Assembly (NCBI RefSeq): GCF_001579805.1
Contig: NZ_CP014546.1
Coordinates: 3,906,001-3,970,000 of the forward strand
From: Pseudomonas azotoformans
GTDB taxonomy: Bacteria; Pseudomonadota; Gammaproteobacteria; Pseudomonadales; Pseudomonadaceae
Length of the DNA stretch: 64,000 bases
Direction of reading: 5' to 3'
In this document: piece by piece, positions 59,675-64,000 of the stretch
Layout: each line of letters starts with the position of its first letter
How positions within the stretch are numbered: the stretch's first letter is position 1
Made by a program: the position numbers and the translations under genes
The notes under the pieces: model-generated
Told to the model about the DNA's origin: nothing
Database searches by the model: none
What the model saw: only the letters and a program-made list of their open reading frames with translations

Positions 59675-60139
59675 ATGCAGTTGGATGCTTACGACAGGAA
59701 GATCCTCAGTGTTCTGCAGGAGAACAACCGGCTGTCCCAGCGCGAACTGGCAGAGTTGGTCAACCTGTCACCGTCGGCGGTGAACCGACGTATCGTCGCG
59801 CTGGAGAAAGCCGGGGTGATCAGCCAGAACGTGAGCATCGTCGACCCCACGGCCGTGGGGCGGCCGATCACGGTGATCGTTGAAGTGAAGCTGGAAAATG
59901 AACGCCTGGACCTGCTGGACGAGATCAAGCGGCGTTTCGTGGGCTGCCCGCAGGTGCAGCAGGTGTACTACGTGACCGGTGATTTTGATTTTTTGCTGGT
60001 GATGAATGTGAAGGACATGAGCGAATACGAGCAACTGACCCGTGAGCTGTTCTTTTTCGGCAACATCAAACAGTTCAAGACCTTTGTCGCCATGCAAAAC
60101 AACAAGCGCACGTTTGCCATGCCCATTGAGCTGGAGTAA
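59675..60139 (+). CDS. Lrp/AsnC-family regulator
   Basis: The 154-residue protein has the N-terminal helix-turn-helix (LSQRELAELVNLSPSAVNRRIVALEKAG) and a C-terminal RAM ligand domain. The ATG at 59675 follows GAGGA. It is divergent from the transporter, DpaL and M20 operon, and is the natural regulator of it, responding to an amino acid. Confidence 0.9.
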   Translation: MQLDAYDRKILSVLQENNRLSQRELAELVNLSPSAVNRRIVALEKAGVISQNVSIVDPTAVGRPITVIVEVKLENERLDLLDEIKRRFVGCPQVQQVYYVTGDFDFLLVMNVKDMSEYEQLTRELFFFGNIKQFKTFVAMQNNKRTFAMPIELE

Positions 60140-60223
60140 CCGTGCAACCTGGTTTTATGGGCCGGCACGCGCCCACATTTGAATCAGTTTGCACCTGATA
60201 AAGCGTGGTTGTCGGCCTGAATG

Positions 60224-60946
60224 TCAAAGTGGCGTGAGCACATTCATCACCGTATCCAACGCCACCCGCGTGTCATCCAGTTGCACCAGCGACGCGTGCC
60301 GTGCGCCCAGGGCATCGCGGTTCTGAATGGCAGTGAGGATCGCCTTGTGCCGGGGCAGGCTCAGGCCCTGGATGTCCGGGCGGCGGTTGGTGATGTTGAT
60401 CGACTCGCGCAACGGCAGCGACAGCATGTTGCACATGTAGGCCAGCAGGTCATTGCGGGTGGCGTCGGCAATCGCGCGGTGGAAGTCCAGGTCAGCCTGC
60501 AGCAGCTGTTCGTGGGTCTGCGCGGTTTCCATGCCCAGGTAGGCTTGCTCGATGGTGGCGATGTCTTCGTCGGTGGCGGTGGTCGCGGCCATGGCGGCGA
60601 TTTCCGGTTCGAGGATGCGCCGCACGCCGGCCAGGGTGTTGAAGAACTCGCTGTGGGGCGTGGATTGCATCAACCAGGACAGCACGTCCGGGTCGAGCAG
60701 GTGCCATTTCAAGCGTGGCCGCACCACCGCGCCCACCCTCGGCTTGGAATACACCAGGCCCTTGGCGCTGAGCACGCGGGTCGCTTCACGCAACACCGAG
60801 CGGCTGACCTTGTACTCCTCGCAGAGCGTGGCCTCCATGGGCAAGCGTTCTTCGGGCTTGAAGCGACCGGAAACGATGTGCATGCCCAAATCCTGGACGA
60901 TCTGGGCATGCTGGCTCTTGCGCGGCTTGGACGGCTGGTGATCCAT
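60224..60946 (-). CDS. GntR/FadR-family regulator
   Basis: The 240-residue protein has the N-terminal winged helix (ERLPMEATLCEEYKVSRSVLREATRVL) and the C-terminal FCD ligand domain with metal-binding His (DLDFHRAIADATRNDLL). The ATG at 60946 is chosen; an upstream start at 60994 lacks family resemblance. It lies after the dehydratase gene on the same strand (48-base gap) and probably regulates it and the divergent MFS gene through the ATAGTCATA sites. Confidence 0.88.
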   Translation of the reverse strand: MDHQPSKPRKSQHAQIVQDLGMHIVSGRFKPEERLPMEATLCEEYKVSRSVLREATRVLSAKGLVYSKPRVGAVVRPRLKWHLLDPDVLSWLMQSTPHSEFFNTLAGVRRILEPEIAAMAATTATDEDIATIEQAYLGMETAQTHEQLLQADLDFHRAIADATRNDLLAYMCNMLSLPLRESINITNRRPDIQGLSLPRHKAILTAIQNRDALGARHASLVQLDDTRVALDTVMNVLTPL

Positions 60947-60994
60947 GTCTACAGGGAGGCTCTGGCTTGAATTCGCCGCATCATAGCATCCCAA

Positions 60995-62731
60995 TTAGTG
61001 GGAATGCCTTGGGACTTCCGCCCCGCGGCAACCCACCAGGAAGTCAAAGTCGCAGCCCTGGTCGGCCTGCAGCACATGGTCGATATACAGCTGGCGATAG
61101 CCACCGACGATCAGCTTCTCGGGTGGCGCCAGGTCGGCCATGCGGGCCGCCAGCTCTGCGTCGGGGATGTCCAGGTGCAGACGGCCGTTGGCGCAGTCCA
61201 GTTCGATCCAGTCACCTTCCTTGACCGTGGCCAACGGACCGCCGGCCGCCGCCTCCGGCGCCACGTGCAACACCACCGTGCCGTAGGCCGTGCCGCTCAT
61301 GCGCGCGTCGGAGATCCGCACCATGTCGGTCACGCCTTGGGCCAATAGCTTGGCGGGCAAGCCCATGTTGCCGACTTCGGCCATGCCTGGGTAACCCTTG
61401 GGCCCGCAGTTTTTCATGACCAGGATCGAGTTGGCGTCGACGTCCAGCTCCGGGTCGTTGATACGTGCCTTGTACATGTCGAAGTTCTCGAACACCACGG
61501 CGCGGCCTCGGTGCTGCATCAGTTCAGGGCTGGCGGCGGACGGCTTGAGGACTGCACCGAGAGGCGCCAGGTTGCCGCGCAGCACGCAGATACCGCCGTC
61601 GGCGCGGATCGGGTTGTCGAGGGTGCGGATCACTTCGTCCTGGCCGTAGATCGGCGAGTCCTGGGTGTTCTCGCCGAGGGACTTGCCGTTCACGGTCAGG
61701 GCATTCGGATGGGGAATCAGGTTGGCTTCACCGAGGCGACGCAAAACAGCGGGTAGGCCGCCTGCATAGTAGAACTCTTCCATCAGGAAACGCCCCGATG
61801 GCTGCAAGTCGACGATGGTCGGCATGCCACGGCCCATGCGGGTCCAATCGTCCAGATCGAGTTCGACGCCAATGCGCCCGGCGATGGCCTTGAGATGGAT
61901 CACCGCGTTTGTCGAGCCACCAATGGCGGCATTCACGCGGATCGCGTTTTCAAACGCTTCTTTAGTGAGGATCTTCGACAGCTTCAAATCTTCGCGCACC
62001 ATCTCCACCGCGCGCATGCCGGACATATGCGCCAGCACATAACGCCGTGCATCCACCGCCGGAATCGCCGCGTTGTGCGGCAGCGAGGTGCCCAGTGCCT
62101 CGGCCATGCAGGCCATGGTCGACGCGGTGCCCATGGTGTTGCAGGTGCCGGCCGAGCGCGACATGCCGCCTTCGGCCGCCAGGAAATCATCCAGGGTAAT
62201 CGTGCCAGCTTTCACCTGCTCGCTGAGCTGCCACACCACCGTGCCCGAGCCAATGTCCTGGCCCTTGTGCTTGCCGTTGAGCATCGGACCGCCGGTGACC
62301 ACGATGGCCGGCACGTCGCAGCTGGCGGCGCCCATCAGCAGGGCGGGGGTGGTCTTGTCGCAGCCGGTCAGCAGCACCACGCCGTCAATCGGGTTGCCGC
62401 GAATCGCTTCTTCCACGTCCATGCTCGCCAGGTTGCGCGTGAGCATGGCGGTGGGGCGCAGGTTCGATTCGCCATTGGAGAACACCGGGAATTCAACCGG
62501 GAAGCCACCGGCCTCGATCACGCCGCGTTTGACGTGCTCGGCGATCTGGCGGAAATGCGCGTTGCACGGGGTCAGCTCCGACCAGGTGTTGCAGATGCCG
62601 ATGATCGGTTTGCCATGGAACTGATGGTCGGCAATGCCCTGGTTCTTCATCCAGCTGCGGTACATGAAGCCGTTCTTGTCGGCAGTACCAAACCACTGGG
62701 CGGAGCGTAGGGCGGGCTTTTTATCAGACAT
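60995..62731 (-). CDS. IlvD/Edd-family sugar-acid dehydratase (L-arabonate type)
   Basis: The 578-residue iron-sulfur dehydratase has TGCDKTTPALLMG and GTCNTMGTASTMACM, the cysteine segments of the IlvD/Edd family. It also has the pattern of the pentonate/hexonate dehydratases (FGTADKNGFMYRSWMKNQG near the N-terminus). L-arabonate, D-galactonate or D-xylonate dehydratase activity is possible. With the MFS and GntR genes it resembles a sugar-acid uptake and dehydration unit. It would fit use of aldonates made by Gcd. Confidence 0.88.
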   Translation of the reverse strand: MSDKKPALRSAQWFGTADKNGFMYRSWMKNQGIADHQFHGKPIIGICNTWSELTPCNAHFRQIAEHVKRGVIEAGGFPVEFPVFSNGESNLRPTAMLTRNLASMDVEEAIRGNPIDGVVLLTGCDKTTPALLMGAASCDVPAIVVTGGPMLNGKHKGQDIGSGTVVWQLSEQVKAGTITLDDFLAAEGGMSRSAGTCNTMGTASTMACMAEALGTSLPHNAAIPAVDARRYVLAHMSGMRAVEMVREDLKLSKILTKEAFENAIRVNAAIGGSTNAVIHLKAIAGRIGVELDLDDWTRMGRGMPTIVDLQPSGRFLMEEFYYAGGLPAVLRRLGEANLIPHPNALTVNGKSLGENTQDSPIYGQDEVIRTLDNPIRADGGICVLRGNLAPLGAVLKPSAASPELMQHRGRAVVFENFDMYKARINDPELDVDANSILVMKNCGPKGYPGMAEVGNMGLPAKLLAQGVTDMVRISDARMSGTAYGTVVLHVAPEAAAGGPLATVKEGDWIELDCANGRLHLDIPDAELAARMADLAPPEKLIVGGYRQLYIDHVLQADQGCDFDFLVGCRGAEVPRHSH

Positions 62732-62739
62732 GATCGATT

Positions 62740-62751
62740 CTCTTATTGTAT
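62740..62751 (-). promoter_or_regulatory. Candidate Hfq/Crc target before the dehydratase
   Basis: Minus strand ATACAATAAGAG is an AAnAAnAA-like tract adjoining the ribosome binding region of the dehydratase. Confidence 0.35.
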
Positions 62752-62838
62752 GACTATATGTGCTACGTGTGCTTAAACATAAGCGTAAAAACCCTGCTTT
62801 GGAAGAGTTGTTTTGAAAATAGTCATACTATATAGTCG
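62749..62838. promoter_or_regulatory. Candidate GntR-family operators between dehydratase and MFS genes
   Basis: TATGACTATA (62749-62758) and ATAGTCATACTATATAGTCG (62819-62838) face each other in the 192-base divergent gap. The second contains two ATAGTC half-sites. FCD-type GntR regulators usually bind such short T-rich dyads. Binding by the regulator at 60224-60946 is inference. Confidence 0.5.
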
Positions 62839-62897
62839 GCTTCAACTGAGGTATGGCCCTGGCGGATTTTCGCGAGAGGCGTCCCCCGAGCTTCTAT

Positions 62898-62914
62898 AAA
62901 AACAACAATCGGAG
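62898..62914 (+). promoter_or_regulatory. Candidate Hfq/Crc target before the MFS gene
   Basis: AAAAACAACAATCGGAG joins an AAnAAnAA tract to the GGAG ribosome binding site of the MFS gene, 10 bases before the ATG. Confidence 0.55.
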
Positions 62915-62923
62915 ATCGACCCC

Positions 62924-64000
62924 ATGAGCCAGGAACTGCGGCTTATTCGGCGCATCACGCTGAAACTGATTCCCTTCCTGATCCTGCTGTACCTGATCGC
63001 CTACGTGGACCGCTCCGCCGTGGGCTTCGCCAAGTTGCACATGGGCGCCGACGTCGGCATTGGCGACGCCGCCTACGGCTTGGGTGCAGGGTTGTTCTTC
63101 ATCGGCTATTTCCTCTTTGAGATCCCCAGCAACCTGATGCTTGATCGCTTCGGCGCCCGGCGCTGGTTTGCGCGGATCATGATCACCTGGGGCGCCATCA
63201 CCATCGGCATGGCCTTCGTGCAGGGGCCGCACAGCTTTTACGTGATGCGCTTTTTGCTCGGCGCGGCGGAGGCGGGGTTCTTTCCGGGCGTTCTGTACTA
63301 CATCACCCAGTGGTTCCCGGTGCGCCATCGCGGCAAGATCCTCGGGCTGTTTATCCTGTCCCAGCCCATCGCGATGATGATCACCGGGCCGGTGTCCGGT
63401 GGTTTGCTGGGCATGGACGGCATCCTTGGCCTGCATGGCTGGCAGTGGCTGTTCATCGTCATCGGCACGCCGGCGATCCTGCTGACCTGGCCGGTACTGC
63501 GCTACCTGCCGGACGACCCCAAGCAGGTCAACTGGATGAGCGAGGATGAAAAAGCCTGGCTGACCGGCGAACTCGCCAAAGACCTGCAAGCCTACGGCCA
63601 GACCCGTCACGGCAACCCGCTGCATGCCTTGAAAGACAAGCGCGTGCTGCTGCTGGCGCTGTTCTACCTGCCGGTGACCCTGAGCATTTATGGCCTGGGC
63701 CTGTGGCTGCCGACCTTGATCAAGCAATTCGGCGGCAGTGACCTCACCACCGGTTTCATATCTGCCGTGCCGTACATCTTCGGCATCATCGGCCTGCTGA
63801 TCATCCCGCGCAGTTCCGACCGTTTGAATGATCGCTACGGCCATCTCGCCGTGCTTTACGTGCTGGGCGCCATCGGCCTGTTCTGCAGCGCCTGGCTCAG
63901 CGTGCCGGTGCTGCAAATGGCCGCGTTGTGCCTGGCGGCGTTCGCGATGTTTTCCTGCACGGCGGTGTTCTGGACCTTGCCGGGACGGTTCTTTGCCGGC
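62924..64000 (+). CDS. MFS sugar-acid transporter (anion:cation symporter type), 3' end outside the window
   Basis: At least 359 residues are visible, in frame to the last base. The N-terminus MSQELRLIRRITLKLIPFLILLYLIAYVDRSAVGFAK (given in part) and the DRFGARRWFARIM loop are typical of the anion:cation symporter family of MFS (glucarate, galactonate and phthalate carriers). It is divergent from the IlvD/Edd-family dehydratase and should bring the sugar acid into the cell. The family is usually about 430 residues, so some 70 are missing. Confidence 0.9.
   Translation, partial: MSQELRLIRRITLKLIPFLILLYLIAYVDRSAVGFAKLHMGADVGIGDAAYGLGAGLFFIGYFLFEIPSNLMLDRFGARRWFARIMITWGAITIGMAFVQGPHSFYVMRFLLGAAEAGFFPGVLYYITQWFPVRHRGKILGLFILSQPIAMMITGPVSGGLLGMDGILGLHGWQWLFIVIGTPAILLTWPVLRYLPDDPKQVNWMSEDEKAWLTGELAKDLQAYGQTRHGNPLHALKDKRVLLLALFYLPVTLSIYGLGLWLPTLIKQFGGSDLTTGFISAVPYIFGIIGLLIIPRSSDRLNDRYGHLAVLYVLGAIGLFCSAWLSVPVLQMAALCLAAFAMFSCTAVFWTLPGRFFAG

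Overview
The window reads as a chromosomal segment of a fluorescent-group Pseudomonas. Gene content (dauBAR, the gcd/oprB pair, iorAB with an adhB-type cytochrome, the FecIR iron regulon, SoxR beside an MFS pump), the high GC content, and Pseudomonas-type REP palindromes between genes all point there. No rRNA, tRNA, CRISPR array, transposase or phage gene was seen. Almost all genes are intact; the exception is a xenA-like gene with a one-base frameshift.

Layout. 1-4132: tail of an unidentified gene, then a molybdenum hydroxylase (IorA/IorB type) with its triheme cytochrome c. 4133-5097: REP repeat, a small DUF6124-type gene and a strongly structured intergenic element. 5098-15445: an iron-siderophore locus with a FecBCD/E-type ABC transporter, a transducer TonB receptor, FecR, FecI, an MFS transporter and a second, very similar TonB receptor on the other strand. 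Both receptors carry the same 27-nt promoter-like element. 15450-17132: acyl-CoA synthetase. 17393-20924: dauBAR D-arginine catabolism plus a basic amino acid binding protein. 21009-25369: small secreted or lipoprotein genes, a LysR regulator and mmsA. 25394-27350: MFS pump and SoxR with a textbook SoxR promoter between them. 27356-33714: xylose uptake and isomerisation (xylFGH, xylA, xylR; no xylB).

33803-40514: SorC regulator, split dihydroxyacetone-type kinase (DhaK, DhaL), a GolD/DthD-type dehydrogenase, a sugar ABC permease and ATPase, and a divergent RpiB-type isomerase. Together these fit oxidation of a tetritol (D-threitol is the best guess) to D-erythrose 4-phosphate. 40521-44251: OprB porin and PQQ glucose dehydrogenase. 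44599-47579: chemoreceptor with an amino-acid-type dCACHE motif and a bestrophin-like channel. 47950-50085: unknown winged-helix-like protein, diguanylate cyclase and a small protein. 50093-51575: ArsR regulator and the frameshifted xenA-like gene. 51776-53902: another TonB siderophore receptor. 53939-60139: M20 amidohydrolase, diaminopropionate ammonia-lyase-like enzyme, amino acid ABC transporter and a divergent Lrp regulator. 60224-64000: GntR regulator, IlvD/Edd-family sugar-acid dehydratase and an MFS transporter cut by the window end.

Theme: most of the window is nutrient scavenging (iron, D-amino acids, pentoses, tetritols, sugar acids, aldehydes). Several of the carbon-use operons have A-rich AAnAAnAA-like tracts just before the ribosome binding site, the pattern expected for Hfq/Crc catabolite repression.
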